From positions 62,001-126,000 of the forward strand of contig JBEAVE010000009.1 of assembly GCA_041161065.1 (NCBI GenBank): 64,000 nucleotides of DNA, given 5' to 3'. Origin of the DNA: DYRG01 sp041161065. GTDB lineage: Bacteria; Pseudomonadota; Gammaproteobacteria; Beggiatoales; Beggiatoaceae. Position numbers and translations under genes: made by a program. This document shows, one piece after another, positions 8,023 through 18,196 of the stretch. The notes beneath the pieces were generated by a model, which was not told where the DNA came from, ran no database searches, and saw only the letters and a program-made list of their open reading frames with translations. The stretch's first letter is position 1. The number at the start of each line of letters is the position of its first letter.

Positions 8023-9060
8023 ATGTCATCAAACTTAAATGTAGCGGTAATTGGTTGTGGTTATTGGGGACCTAATTTAGTGCGTAATTTTAATGCCGCC
8101 CCAAATTGTACGTTGAAAACCCTATGCGATACAAATCCAGATCGTTTGAATGCAATGAAAGCATTGTATCCCCATGTTCAAATGGAATCTGATTACAAAC
8201 AAGTGATTTCTAATCCTGATATTCACGCGATTATTATTGCATTGCCTGTGCATTTGCATTACCCGATAGCAAAGGCTGCGCTAGAAATGGGAAAACACGT
8301 TTTAATTGAAAAGCCAATGACGGCTTCAGTTGCGGAATCAACAGAATTAGTTAATCTCGCTAAACAGAAACAATTAACTTTAATGGTCGGGCATACTTTT
8401 ATTTATTCTGCGCCGGTAAGAAAAATTAAAGAAATCGTTGATTCTGGAGATTTGGGCGACATTATTTATATGAGTTCTCGCCGCTTAAATCTGGGTTTAT
8501 TTCAAAAGGATATTAACGTAGCGTGGGATTTAGCTCCGCATGATTTAGCGATTATGCTTTACATTTTACAAAGCGATGCACAGTCGGTAAATTGCACGGG
8601 CGTTGATGCAGCGAATATTTCCGATAAAATTGAAGCAATTACTAATTTGTCGGTGAATTTCAAAAATGGGGTTTTTGCGAATATTCAAAGTAGTTGGTTA
8701 GACCCAAACAAAGTTCGCGATATGACATTTGTCGGGACAAAGAAAATGCTCGTGTTTAATGACATAGAACAATTTGAGAAAATTAAAATCTACGATAAAG
8801 GTGTAGATATGCCGCCTGCGGGTTATTCTACCTTTGCAGATTTTGTATTTGCTTACCGTAATGGTGATATGTATTCGCCGTCATTGAAAATGGTAGAACC
8901 ATTAAAGCTAGAAGCGCAACATTTCTTAGATTGTATTCGTTCTGGGGCAAAGCCAGAAACCAGTGGTGAAGAGGGTTTGAAAGTGGTGCAAATTTTAGAG
9001 GCTTCTTCATTATCTTTGAAACAAAATGGGGCACAAGTTGTTATTAACAATACATTATGA
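8023..9060 (+). CDS. Gfo/Idh/MocA-family oxidoreductase (WlbA/WbpB-like)
   Basis: An NAD(P)-dependent sugar oxidoreductase of 345 residues. The N-terminal Rossmann fold starts AVIGCGYWGPNLVRNF, then the conserved EKPM (family EKP motif) and GHTFIYSAPV. Members of this family (WlbA/WbpB) oxidise C3 of UDP-GlcNAcA to allow later amination. An acetyltransferase (26164-26646) and a DegT aminotransferase (26660-27763) in the same cluster fit that pathway. A second paralogue is at 20944-22008, so which of the two does the 3-oxidation is not decidable by eye. GAGGAAG precedes ATG 8023. The stop overlaps the next start as ATGA. Confidence 0.88.
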   Translation: MSSNLNVAVIGCGYWGPNLVRNFNAAPNCTLKTLCDTNPDRLNAMKALYPHVQMESDYKQVISNPDIHAIIIALPVHLHYPIAKAALEMGKHVLIEKPMTASVAESTELVNLAKQKQLTLMVGHTFIYSAPVRKIKEIVDSGDLGDIIYMSSRRLNLGLFQKDINVAWDLAPHDLAIMLYILQSDAQSVNCTGVDAANISDKIEAITNLSVNFKNGVFANIQSSWLDPNKVRDMTFVGTKKMLVFNDIEQFEKIKIYDKGVDMPPAGYSTFADFVFAYRNGDMYSPSLKMVEPLKLEAQHFLDCIRSGAKPETSGEEGLKVVQILEASSLSLKQNGAQVVINNTL

Positions 9061-10565
9061 TTCGATGGATAAGAGCAGAATTTCGAGATAATTTTTCTGT
9101 TCGTTCATTTGCTCAATTTTCCGCCACTTTTTTTATTGCGTTAGCGTTTTCTTACGTTGTTGTTGCTTTATTAAGTGGCGATGAAAAGTATTTCAAAGTG
9201 GCTGCTATTTTGGGTGTTGCGCCGCTGTTTGTTTTAGTGCCTAATAAAGAGCGATTTTTGATGGGGCTTTTCTTGTTTTCCATTAGTTTAGGAACAGGAA
9301 AAGCTATTTATGATGAAATGGGAGAAACTAACCCTCCTCTCAAACACTTTTTCTTGTTAAAATTATCTGACATTTTGATGTTTGTGTTGCTTGCGATTAG
9401 AATGGCGGTTATTTATAAGGGAGAAAACCCGCGATTTTCGGTTTGGAAAGCTAAACCATTTATATTTGTTGTGTTATGGACAATTACGACTTATTTGTCG
9501 ATGTTTCCAGCCGTTGATAAGGTTGCAACTTTTATTGGTGCGTGGGATATGATGCGGGCAATTCTAACGTATTTTGTTATCTTCCACTATGTGCAAAAAA
9601 GAGAAGATGTGCATTTTATAATGGCGGGATTATTTGCAACATTAATGTTTCAAACTCTGCTTGTTATTGCACAGCATCTTGCGCAAGATATGCTTATTCA
9701 ATTACCCGGTTTAGATGCAGAGAAAGATGACGTTGATGGGATTGGTTTTAGACCCTCGGGGACGATGGGACATTCGAGCAATTACGCAAAGATAAGTGGC
9801 GAAATTTTGCCCGTTGCATTGGCTTATGGTTTCTTTGCGCCGCGTTTCTACAAAGTCGCAGGGCTTGGTGTTTGGTTAATTGGGGCGGCGGCACTGGCTT
9901 TGACAGTTTCAAGGGCGGGTTTGGCGAGTTGGTTGTTCACAGCGGCATTGTTTCCATTTGGTTTAATGTTTCTCAGAATTGTACCTATTCGTCCAATGAT
10001 TCCTCTGTTCTCAGCATTTCTATTAGTAATTGCAATCGCAGCGGGGGTCGTCGCGGCAATGGCGGGGGATAAACTGGCAAGCCGCATGAAAGACGATCAT
10101 GGTTCGGCAGAAACCCGAGAACCTATGTGGCAAGTTGCTGATAATATTATTAAAAAACACCCCATCATGGGAATTGGTTGGACAAATTACGTCGCCGTGC
10201 ACCACAAATACGATAACACGGAGAAACAAATTTCCTATGTTTTACCGTTGCCCGTGCATAATTTATATCGTTATTACGCCGCAGAAATTGGTCTTCCGGG
10301 GTTGGTTTTTTTCTTATGTATTTTATTTCTAACAATGTGGGAAGCCTTGCGTTGTGCAATGTCGCCTGATTTAACAATGTTAGAACGTTCCGTTCATTTA
10401 AGTATGATTTTGGCGATTTCTACCATATTTCTACAGGCGCATACGGGAAAGGGATTTGTCGATCATTTGGCGCATATTTCTTCTGTTGTTATTTACGCCG
10501 CGTGCTCAGTAAGGCAACTAGAATTACTCCAATCAAAAAAAGAAAAAGAAATGGTTACATTATGA
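9057..10565 (+). CDS. O-antigen polymerase/ligase-like membrane protein (Wzy)
   Basis: A 502-residue integral membrane protein with about ten to twelve hydrophobic segments and a long polar loop after residue 340. The loop has RMKDDHGSAETREPMWQVA, and then GIGWTNYV and PVHNLYRYYAAEIGLPGL. These match the Wzy_C/O-antigen ligase pattern (PF04932). In a cluster with an initiating transferase and a flippase, it is best read as the Wzy polymerase that joins repeat units in the periplasm. Its ATG overlaps the upstream stop by 4 bases and its own stop overlaps the flippase start in the same way. Confidence 0.85.
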   Translation: MIRWIRAEFRDNFSVRSFAQFSATFFIALAFSYVVVALLSGDEKYFKVAAILGVAPLFVLVPNKERFLMGLFLFSISLGTGKAIYDEMGETNPPLKHFFLLKLSDILMFVLLAIRMAVIYKGENPRFSVWKAKPFIFVVLWTITTYLSMFPAVDKVATFIGAWDMMRAILTYFVIFHYVQKREDVHFIMAGLFATLMFQTLLVIAQHLAQDMLIQLPGLDAEKDDVDGIGFRPSGTMGHSSNYAKISGEILPVALAYGFFAPRFYKVAGLGVWLIGAAALALTVSRAGLASWLFTAALFPFGLMFLRIVPIRPMIPLFSAFLLVIAIAAGVVAAMAGDKLASRMKDDHGSAETREPMWQVADNIIKKHPIMGIGWTNYVAVHHKYDNTEKQISYVLPLPVHNLYRYYAAEIGLPGLVFFLCILFLTMWEALRCAMSPDLTMLERSVHLSMILAISTIFLQAHTGKGFVDHLAHISSVVIYAACSVRQLELLQSKKEKEMVTL

Positions 10566-12079
10566 ATTTACAACGTAGCAATTTGTTCTTAAATATGCTG
10601 AGCAACTGGGCGGCATTATTAGTAGCCGTTTTGGTAGGATTTTTCTTAACTTCCTATATTATTGGACATTTAGGAAAAACCGGATTTGGTATTTGGACAC
10701 TTATCAATGCGATCATTAGTTATTACAACGTATTAGATTTGGGCGTAAGCTCGGCTTTAACTCGTTACGTTGCTCGAGATGCAGGAAAGAAAGATTTTAT
10801 TTCTCTCAATTTAACGATTAATACAACTTTGGTCTTTTTTTGCGTCATTGGATTGGTGATTTTTAGTTTTTCTTTTGGGATAGCAACGCCGTTAATTGAT
10901 TTTTTTCACGTTGAAATGGAATCTCAAGCAGATTTTAGCTTTCTAATCTTAATGCTTGGGATAAGCATGAGTTTATTATTTCCGGGTAATTTTTTTGGTT
11001 CAATTCTTAAAGCACATGAGCAATTTTTTGTTGCAAACATGGTTAATATTTTGGTCACTTTATTTAGAACAATATTAGTCATTATATTTCTGAATATGGA
11101 TTTGGGACTTAAAGGATTAGGCTATGCAAATGTTGCAAGTGCGGTTCTCAATCTAATACTGTATTATATTTTATGCTTAAAACTATTTCCGCAGATTAAA
11201 TTCAATTTATTGGGCGCAAAATTCCAAACATTCAAGATGTTAATGGGATTTGGCGCAGCAACGATGGTTATGGAAATTGCGAGCATTTTACGGTTTGATT
11301 TAGATAGTTTTGTGATTGGAAAATGGCTCGATTTATCAGCGGTAGGAACATTTGCAGTGGCGGGTTTATTAATGCGTTATTATGTGATGTTTCTCAATTC
11401 TGCAACAATTACTACTTTTACACCTCGATTTGCGAGTTTAGAAGGTGAAGGAAATTATCAAGAATTAAAAGCGTTATATTTGAAATCATTAAGCATTGGT
11501 GCATTTTTAAGTTTTGGGATTGCAACACCCATTATTATGTACGGTGAGCAATTTGTTTTATTATGGGCAGGCAAAGAGTTTATTGAAGCAGTGCCTGTTT
11601 TGTGGTTAATGGCGGCGAGTTTTGCTCTCACAATGGCGCAAAGTAGCAGTGTTGCTATGATGTATGCGTTGCACAAACATCAAATATTTGCAGTGGTTTC
11701 TCTTGTTGAAGGAATTGCTAATTTATTATTGAGCATTTACTTAGCTCCTAAATATGGTATTGTTGGGGTTGCATTGGGAACAGCAATTCCTATGATTTTC
11801 GTTAAATTAATCTTACAACCATTGTATTTGACACGCATTGTTGATGTTCCATTAATTTCTTATGTTTCAACATTGCTACCGCCGCTATTTTTAGCAGTTC
11901 TATTGGCAAGCATTCCTTTCCATTCTCCGCAGTGGATTCCTCTCATTCAGGGATATGTCGCTTTGGTTTTATGGAGCATACCCATTTTGCTTTGTTTTGG
12001 ATTGTTTTATAGTATAATCCACCCTGAAGACGGACAACAAATATGGGCAAAAATTACCCGTAAAACGGTTTCAACATAG
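10562..12079 (+). CDS. Wzx-type polysaccharide flippase
   Basis: A 505-residue MATE/MOP-superfamily membrane protein with about 12 to 14 hydrophobic segments. It is expected to flip undecaprenyl-linked repeat units across the inner membrane. Typical features are the N-terminal helix pair with GKTGFGIWTLINAIISYYNVLD and the polar motif DLGVSSALTRYVARDAG, found in polysaccharide biosynthesis transporters (PF01943/PF13440). ATG 10562 overlaps the upstream stop (ATGA), which is the usual coupling in this cluster. A longer frame from 10502 would run 60 bases into the previous gene and is rejected. Confidence 0.88.
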   Translation: MNLQRSNLFLNMLSNWAALLVAVLVGFFLTSYIIGHLGKTGFGIWTLINAIISYYNVLDLGVSSALTRYVARDAGKKDFISLNLTINTTLVFFCVIGLVIFSFSFGIATPLIDFFHVEMESQADFSFLILMLGISMSLLFPGNFFGSILKAHEQFFVANMVNILVTLFRTILVIIFLNMDLGLKGLGYANVASAVLNLILYYILCLKLFPQIKFNLLGAKFQTFKMLMGFGAATMVMEIASILRFDLDSFVIGKWLDLSAVGTFAVAGLLMRYYVMFLNSATITTFTPRFASLEGEGNYQELKALYLKSLSIGAFLSFGIATPIIMYGEQFVLLWAGKEFIEAVPVLWLMAASFALTMAQSSSVAMMYALHKHQIFAVVSLVEGIANLLLSIYLAPKYGIVGVALGTAIPMIFVKLILQPLYLTRIVDVPLISYVSTLLPPLFLAVLLASIPFHSPQWIPLIQGYVALVLWSIPILLCFGLFYSIIHPEDGQQIWAKITRKTVST

Positions 12080-12088
12080 GAACAAATA

Positions 12089-13300
12089 ATGAGCAAAATA
12101 TTATTGGTAGGACATAGTGGTTCTTTTAATAAAGGTTGTGAAGCATTAGTGCGCAGTACTATTGATATTGTTCAGCGTCATCTTCACCCCCAAAGTATTT
12201 CTCTAATGTCTGATGATCCGCAATCTGATAGGAAAGCAATTGCTCACGATTTGCCGCAACTTTCTATTCATAATGCGTTACCAAAAATGGGAGGAAAATT
12301 TACACCCAGTTGGATATTAGAAAGGGTAGAATCTCGTATTATTCGCCGTTTGTATCCGGGTTTGCCGGCTTATGCAACATGGTTAAATCGTCGTTTCTAC
12401 AAAAATATGAATATTGTTATTAGTATTGGTGGTGATACTTTCTCTGATGATTATGAAGGACCGTCCGCTTATTTTGGTGAATTAGATTTAGCGCGAAGAA
12501 ACGGGGCTTTCACGATGATTTGGGCGGCTTCAATTGGACCTTTCAAAAAGTTAGAACAACATTGGGCAACAAAATTAAAACAAATTGATTTAATTACTGT
12601 GAGAGAAAAAAATACGCTGCATTATTTGGAATCTTTGGGGGTTAGTGATAATGTTAAAGCGGTTTCCGATCCTGCTTTTTTATTGGAAAAATACCCCGAA
12701 GGAACGCCGCCGCTTCCTCAAGAAAAAACGATTATTGGTTTAGGTATGAGTGCAATTGTGGCGGATTACGGTTCGGATCATAATTTCTACATGGACGCAT
12801 TTGTAGAATTTGCTCAAACTTTATTGAAGAACAACAACTATCATCTTGTTTTAATTCCCCACGTTGTTTCTCCCGATAATAATGATTTGACTGTGTGTGA
12901 AATCTTGGCAAATAAATTAAAAAATCCTGATAATTTACAAATCATTAGCCCTGAATTGAATACTTGCCAAATGAAATATGTTATTAGTCAATGTCAGTAT
13001 TTTATTGGTGCAAGAACTCATTCAACTATTGCTGCACTTTCAAGTCATATTCCGACCCTAAGTATTGGTTACAGTGCAAAAGCCATTGGTATTAATCAAG
13101 ATATTTTTGGTCATACCGATTATGTTTTGCCAATTAAAGCACTTTCTTTTAATAGCTTGGTAGAAAAATTCAATATAATGATTGAGAAAAATCTAGAAAT
13201 TGTAGAAACCCTAAAAAAGCGTATTCCAGAAATCCAAAAGAAATCTAATTTAAGTGGTGTTTATTTGCAACAAGCCTTAGCTGCAAAAGGTTTATTATGA
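12089..13300 (+). CDS. Polysaccharide pyruvyl transferase family protein
   Basis: A 403-residue soluble enzyme resembling the CsaB/WcaK family (PF04230), which transfers pyruvate from PEP to sugar residues as ketals. N-terminal GHSGSFNKGCEALVRS is the typical glycine-rich opening. ISIGGDTFSDDY matches the conserved GGD segment, and RTHSTIAALSSHIPTLSIGY near residue 310 matches the C-terminal RxHxxxxA signature (here RTHSTIAA). Pyruvylation adds negative charge to a polymer. AGGAA precedes ATG 12089. The stop overlaps the next start (ATGA). Confidence 0.9.
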   Translation: MSKILLVGHSGSFNKGCEALVRSTIDIVQRHLHPQSISLMSDDPQSDRKAIAHDLPQLSIHNALPKMGGKFTPSWILERVESRIIRRLYPGLPAYATWLNRRFYKNMNIVISIGGDTFSDDYEGPSAYFGELDLARRNGAFTMIWAASIGPFKKLEQHWATKLKQIDLITVREKNTLHYLESLGVSDNVKAVSDPAFLLEKYPEGTPPLPQEKTIIGLGMSAIVADYGSDHNFYMDAFVEFAQTLLKNNNYHLVLIPHVVSPDNNDLTVCEILANKLKNPDNLQIISPELNTCQMKYVISQCQYFIGARTHSTIAALSSHIPTLSIGYSAKAIGINQDIFGHTDYVLPIKALSFNSLVEKFNIMIEKNLEIVETLKKRIPEIQKKSNLSGVYLQQALAAKGLL

Positions 13301-14304
13301 GCAAATTATCTGTAGTTATTATTGCTAAAAATGAAGAAAGAAACATTGCACGCGGGATTGAATCGATTTTAGAAGCAACCGCCCATTTAGGTAATGTCGA
13401 AATTGTTTTAATTGATTCCATTTCTACCGATAAAACTATTGAAATTGCTCAAAATTACCCGATTAAAATCATTCAACTTGATCCAAACTTTTTTATTTCT
13501 CCGTCGGCAGGACGTTTTATTGGTTTGAAATATACAATGGGAGAATTTGTTTATTTCTTAGATGGTGATATGCACTTAGATCAAAAATGGTTTGAAGTTG
13601 CTTTGCCCATTATAGAAAATAATCCAAAGTTAGCGGGGATTGCTGGGAAATGTCATGAAATAACATTTGATGATTATTTTCAAGAAATAAAAAGTGAGAA
13701 TTTAGATCGTTTCAGTGTCGGCGATCAAATCCATCAAGTGAAACATTTGGGGCAATCCGTTTTATATAGAAGAACGGCGTTAGAAAAAGTCGGAGGTTTT
13801 AATCCCTATTTGGCAAATGAAGAAGAATTAGAATTAGGTTTAAGATTAAGTGCAGATGGCTATGAATTACAACGTATTCCTATTTCAATGACCGTTCATT
13901 ACACCAAATACTATAGCAATGAAAACCCAAGTGGTTTAACTCTCCGTCAAATGAAAAGAGATTGGTTTTTAGGACGTTATGTTGCACTAGGACAAGTATT
14001 AGCTTTGTTATGGAACAACCCATTTGTCGGGGAATATATAAAATCATATTGGAAATCGTTGTTATTTACCTTATTTTATTTGATAGGAATTGTGAGTATT
14101 TTTGTAGATGTTGCTTACTTTTTAATATGGTTTGTTCTATTATTTGGATTTCTAAGTTTGAGAGCATTAATTAAAAGAAATATAACAGATACTTTGCTTT
14201 ATATTGTGGATTATTCTCTTTCTGCTTATGGTTTTGTGATGGGTTTTTTCAAATCTCCTCCTAGCATTTCAACTTACCAACCACAGCTTAAATTTATCAA
14301 ATGA
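13297..14304 (+). CDS. Family 2 glycosyltransferase with C-terminal membrane segments
   Basis: A 335-residue GT-A fold enzyme: VVIIAKNEERNIARGIESIL at the N-terminus, IDSISTDKT for nucleotide binding and YFLDGDMHLD as the DxD metal site. NEEELELGLRLSADGY corresponds to the acceptor-side ED motif. Two hydrophobic segments follow after residue 250, so the enzyme is likely anchored to the inner membrane. It adds one sugar to the lipid-linked repeat; donor and acceptor are unknown. It overlaps both neighbours by 4 bases. Confidence 0.9.
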   Translation: MSKLSVVIIAKNEERNIARGIESILEATAHLGNVEIVLIDSISTDKTIEIAQNYPIKIIQLDPNFFISPSAGRFIGLKYTMGEFVYFLDGDMHLDQKWFEVALPIIENNPKLAGIAGKCHEITFDDYFQEIKSENLDRFSVGDQIHQVKHLGQSVLYRRTALEKVGGFNPYLANEEELELGLRLSADGYELQRIPISMTVHYTKYYSNENPSGLTLRQMKRDWFLGRYVALGQVLALLWNNPFVGEYIKSYWKSLLFTLFYLIGIVSIFVDVAYFLIWFVLLFGFLSLRALIKRNITDTLLYIVDYSLSAYGFVMGFFKSPPSISTYQPQLKFIK

Positions 14305-15155
14305 AATTCTTAAAAGATTTTTTCTGGAAATTAATCAATTACTCGGGTTTGATCTGGTTTGTTCGAGAGGTTTTAATGAGAAATAAAGCGGGAATTTTGC
14401 TTTATCATGAACCAACCCCTGAGCAATTAGAGAAACATTTGCAGTTTCTAACAAAACATTATAATTTTATTACGCTTGATTTGTTAGTTGAAGCGATTTG
14501 TCAGCAAGATTGGTCTAAAATACCGCCAAAAGCCTTAATTGTTACATTAGATGATGGACATCAAAGTAATTATTTATTATTGGAAATTTTTAAGCAATAC
14601 CATGTAAAACCAACAATTTTTGTTTGCAGCCAAATTATAAATACGCATCGCCACTTTTGGTGGAAAAATAACTATCCAAATCATTATGAACTAAAAGAAA
14701 TACCTCGTAAAGAAATGTTGCAACGCTTATTAGAAAAAGTAGGGTATTTTCCTGAAAAAAATTATGAAGATCGTCAAGCGTTAAATTTAGAAGAAATTGA
14801 GGAAATGAAACCTTTTATTGATTTTCAAGCACATACTTGTTTTCACCCTATTTTAACGATGTGCGAAAATAATGAAAGTCACGCTGAAATTCACAATTGT
14901 AAAACAGATTTAGAGCAATTATTAGAGCAACCCATTAAACATTTTGCTTATCCAAATGGCGATTACACACAAAGAGAAATTGCCTATTTGAAAGAAGCAG
15001 GTTATTCCTCTGCGAGAACAGTTGAATTTGGTTGGAATACAATAAAGACCGATCCTTATCAATTGAATATTTTAAGTGGTAGTGACGATGTTTCAATTGA
15101 AAAGCTGTCAGCTCAAATAACAGGTATTTTTAATTTATTAGTAGGTGCGAAATGA
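14301..15155 (+). CDS. NodB-type polysaccharide deacetylase
   Basis: A 284-residue carbohydrate esterase family 4 protein. The motifs are LLYHE near residue 35, VTLDDGHQSN (the TFDDG motif, with Leu for Phe), FQAHTCFHPIL (the HTxxH metal site) and FAYPNGDY. It would remove N- or O-acetyl groups from a polysaccharide or lipid-linked intermediate. No cleavable signal peptide is obvious; the N-terminus has a short hydrophobic patch. It overlaps both neighbours by 4 bases. A second member of the family is at 16357-17136. Confidence 0.88.
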   Translation: MKFLKDFFWKLINYSGLIWFVREVLMRNKAGILLYHEPTPEQLEKHLQFLTKHYNFITLDLLVEAICQQDWSKIPPKALIVTLDDGHQSNYLLLEIFKQYHVKPTIFVCSQIINTHRHFWWKNNYPNHYELKEIPRKEMLQRLLEKVGYFPEKNYEDRQALNLEEIEEMKPFIDFQAHTCFHPILTMCENNESHAEIHNCKTDLEQLLEQPIKHFAYPNGDYTQREIAYLKEAGYSSARTVEFGWNTIKTDPYQLNILSGSDDVSIEKLSAQITGIFNLLVGAK

Positions 15156-16360
15156 TTAAAGGTAAAATTGCTTATTTAATGACTGATTTTCCATCGGTTA
15201 GCCATACCTTTATTTCACGGGAAATAAAAGAAATGCAGGCGTTAGGCGTTCATATTAGCTGCTTTGCAATTCATACCCCGCCCGCGCATGAAGTAGCAAA
15301 AGAAGATGACGATTTTAAGGGTAATGTTTTTTATTTCTTTCCATTAAATAAATGGGCATTTGTCAAATCTCATTTGATGACGTTAATTAGAAATCCTTTT
15401 CAATATTTGTATTGGTTTTGGTATATAGTTAGTCGCCCTAATACAAAGTTAAGAGATCGTTTGCGGTGTGCTGTGCATTTTTTAGAAGCAATTTATTTGA
15501 CGGTTGAAATGAAAAAACAACAAATCAAACATATTCATGCGCATTTCTTACAAGGTAATGCAACGGTTGCAATGCTTATTTCAAAATTCCTAAATATTAC
15601 TTATAGTGTTACTGTTCATAATAGTACATTGCCAATGGATAAAATATTACAAAAAGAAAAAATTCAGCACGCAAAATTTCTTATTGCTATCTCTAATTAC
15701 AATAAACAAAAATTGTTAGAAACTGCTCCAACTTGTGGTGAGAAAATATTTGTGGTGCATTGTGGTTTAGACCCCGAACAATTTTTGCCAAATCCTGAAA
15801 TACCAAACATTTTTACTTTTCTTGCAATTGGGCGTTTAACATGGGAGAAAAGTTATCCTGATTTAATTGAAGCCTGCCGTATTCTAAAAAACAAAAATTT
15901 AATATTTCAATGCATCATTGTTGGTGATGGCGATGAACGCCAAAATATAGAGCAACTTATTGCAAAATACGGGTTAGAAAAAGAAATCAAATTGGCGGGT
16001 TTAGTATTGCAGGAAGAAATCCAAAAATATTATAATAAAGCGCATTTGTTTGTGTTATCCAGTATTACGGAAGGAATCCCTGTTGTTTTAATGGAAGCGA
16101 TGTCTAAAGGTTTGCCCGTTATTGCAACACGGATTACAGGTATTCCAGAATTGATTGACGATAAGGAAAATGGTTTTCTAGTTCCCGTAAATCAACCTGT
16201 TGAATTTGCTAATACCATTGAATTCTTTATGAATAATGAAATGCTAAGAAAAGAAATGGGTTTGAAAGGACGACAAAAAATTAACCAATCGTTTCATATT
16301 GTAAAAAACATACAACTTTTGAAACAAATTTTTGAATCACAATTAACGCCTAAAATATGA
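15152..16360 (+). CDS. Family 4 glycosyltransferase
   Basis: A 402-residue GT-B fold enzyme. The N-terminal half has YLMTDFPSVSHTFISREI and the acceptor-side HAHFLQGNATVA. The C-terminal donor half has FLAIGRLTWEKSYPDLIEA, and SSITEGIPVVLMEAMSKGLPVIAT carries the E-x7-E pair that binds the nucleotide sugar. FISREI near the N-terminus is common in exopolysaccharide mannosyl- or glucosyltransferases of the AmsK/ExoL type. The sugar is not predictable. It overlaps the genes on both sides by 4 bases. Confidence 0.9.
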   Translation: MIKGKIAYLMTDFPSVSHTFISREIKEMQALGVHISCFAIHTPPAHEVAKEDDDFKGNVFYFFPLNKWAFVKSHLMTLIRNPFQYLYWFWYIVSRPNTKLRDRLRCAVHFLEAIYLTVEMKKQQIKHIHAHFLQGNATVAMLISKFLNITYSVTVHNSTLPMDKILQKEKIQHAKFLIAISNYNKQKLLETAPTCGEKIFVVHCGLDPEQFLPNPEIPNIFTFLAIGRLTWEKSYPDLIEACRILKNKNLIFQCIIVGDGDERQNIEQLIAKYGLEKEIKLAGLVLQEEIQKYYNKAHLFVLSSITEGIPVVLMEAMSKGLPVIATRITGIPELIDDKENGFLVPVNQPVEFANTIEFFMNNEMLRKEMGLKGRQKINQSFHIVKNIQLLKQIFESQLTPKI

Positions 16361-17136
16361 TTAATCGACTTCTAAAATTGAGCATTGCCTTATTTTATGC
16401 AATAGGAAAAACCTTTAGAAATAAAGAAAAGTTGCTGGTTTTGTGTTATCATGAAATAGCTAAAGATCAGCAATCTCGTTTCGTTAAACAACTGGAGATT
16501 CTAAATAGAGCAACTAAACCTGTTTTTGCAGATGCGCCTTATTGTGAGAAAAGTTCTTATAGAAGGGTTGCAGTGACATTTGACGACGGATTTGAAAATC
16601 TGTTAGAAAATGCCTTTCCTATCATGAAAGAAAAGAATGTTCCAGCAACACTATTTATTCCAACTGCTTGTTTAGGAAAATACCCTGCTTGGTTAGAGAA
16701 AACTACCCATGAAAATAAATATGAACGGTTAATGTCTTTAGAACAATTGCAACGTATTTTTGAGAATGTTTTAATCGGGTCGCACAGTTTAACTCATGCT
16801 GATTTGACTAATTCAAATGTAAATGTAGAGCACGAATTAGTGGAATCTAAGAAACAACTTGAAAAATTGCTTAATAAAGAAATTAGCTTATTGGCTTTTC
16901 CTTATGGGCGTTCTGATGAACGGGCGCGAAATATAGCTAAAAAAGTGGGTTTCAAGCGGGTATTTAATGCTGATCCGATTGTTGAGGAAAGTGATTTCTT
17001 TATGGGAAGAATTAGCGTTTCTCCTGATGATTGGCAGATTGAGTTCTACTTAAAGATTTATGGTGCTTATGCTTGGTTGCCGAAAGCTATTTTGTTAAAG
17101 AAGAAATTAAAGGAAATATTGAATGCTAAATTTTGA
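16357..17136 (+). CDS. NodB-type polysaccharide deacetylase (second copy)
   Basis: A 259-residue CE4 protein with VLCYHEIA, VTFDDGFENLLENAFP (canonical TFDDG), GSHSLTHADL (HSxxH) and LAFPYGRSDE. It is clearly related to the protein at 14301-15155 but divergent, so each probably acts on a different residue or step. A short hydrophobic N-terminus may anchor it to the membrane. It overlaps the FemAB-like gene downstream by 14 bases, which supports translational coupling. Confidence 0.88.
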   Translation: MINRLLKLSIALFYAIGKTFRNKEKLLVLCYHEIAKDQQSRFVKQLEILNRATKPVFADAPYCEKSSYRRVAVTFDDGFENLLENAFPIMKEKNVPATLFIPTACLGKYPAWLEKTTHENKYERLMSLEQLQRIFENVLIGSHSLTHADLTNSNVNVEHELVESKKQLEKLLNKEISLLAFPYGRSDERARNIAKKVGFKRVFNADPIVEESDFFMGRISVSPDDWQIEFYLKIYGAYAWLPKAILLKKKLKEILNAKF

Positions 17137-18181
17137 AATAGAAATAGATAACATCAATGCGCAAGAGTGGTCGGTTTTATTAGAACAATTTGATGATGCT
17201 AGTTTATATCAAACATGGTCTTATGGGGCTGTGCGTTGGGGAGAGCAAAACTTAAGTCATTTGCTATTAAAAAAGAACAATGAAGTGGTTGCAATGGCGC
17301 AGTTAAGAATTGTGAGAAAACCGTTAATGGGCGGCATTGCTTATTTACGTTGGGGTGGTTTGTGGCAAAAGAAAAATCAAGAACAAGATATTGCTGTTTT
17401 TCGTGCAATGATTTCAGCGTTAAAAGAGGAATATGCAAAAAAACGAGGATTGTGGTTAAGAATATTACCCAATATTAGAGAAACAGAAGGTAGAAATTAT
17501 ATTAAAATAATGGAAGAAAATGGATTTCAATATACCCTTCCTTTTGAAGGAGGAAGAACGTTGTATGTTGATTTGAATTTATCATTGGAAGAATTAAGAA
17601 AAAACCTTCAATCTCGTTGGCGAAATTATTTAAAAAAGGTTGAGCAAAGTCATTTAAAAATAATTGATAAATCACAAGAAGAACTTTACGATATTTTTTC
17701 AAATATGTACAAAGAAATGCACCATCGTAAAAATTTTTTAGAATATGTAGATATTGAGGAATATCGTAAGTTACAGTTTGATTTACCTTCACAATTTAAG
17801 ATGAAAGTATTGGCGTGTGAGTTAGATAATATTCCTCAAGCTGCGATCATTTGTGCGGCGTTAGGAAATATGGGGATTTATGTTCTAGGAGCAACCAGTG
17901 ATGACGGTTTGAAAAATCGCGGTTCTTATTTATTGCATTGGAAAATGATTGAATGGTTAAAAAATGAAGGCTATCGTTGGTATGATTTGGGAGGAATTGA
18001 TCCCGAGAAAGTACCCGGAACCGCGCAATTCAAATATGGTTTGGCGGGAAAAACCGGTATAGATTCGCAACCCATTGGACAATTTGATATTTGTTTTAAT
18101 CCTTTGAGCAAAATCACAATAAAAATTGTAGATAATTTGCGATTTCAAATGCGTTGGTTGAAAGAAAAGTTTAATTTGTAA
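17123..18181 (+). CDS. FemAB-like acyl/aminoacyltransferase (double GNAT fold)
   Basis: A 352-residue protein of the FemAB/BioF2-like acetyltransferase type (PF13480). The pattern YQTWSYGAVRW at the N-terminus, followed late in the sequence by GSYLLHWKMIEWLKNEGYRW, YDLGGIDPEKVPG and FKYGLAG, is typical. Classical FemABX enzymes transfer amino acids from aminoacyl-tRNA to lipid II. Relatives in polysaccharide clusters are thought to add acyl or aminoacyl groups to sugars. Here the substrate is unknown. It starts 14 bases inside the upstream gene and is followed after 15 bases by a glycosyltransferase. Confidence 0.85.
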   Translation: MLNFEIEIDNINAQEWSVLLEQFDDASLYQTWSYGAVRWGEQNLSHLLLKKNNEVVAMAQLRIVRKPLMGGIAYLRWGGLWQKKNQEQDIAVFRAMISALKEEYAKKRGLWLRILPNIRETEGRNYIKIMEENGFQYTLPFEGGRTLYVDLNLSLEELRKNLQSRWRNYLKKVEQSHLKIIDKSQEELYDIFSNMYKEMHHRKNFLEYVDIEEYRKLQFDLPSQFKMKVLACELDNIPQAAIICAALGNMGIYVLGATSDDGLKNRGSYLLHWKMIEWLKNEGYRWYDLGGIDPEKVPGTAQFKYGLAGKTGIDSQPIGQFDICFNPLSKITIKIVDNLRFQMRWLKEKFNL

Positions 18182-18196
18182 TAAGGTAAATATTAT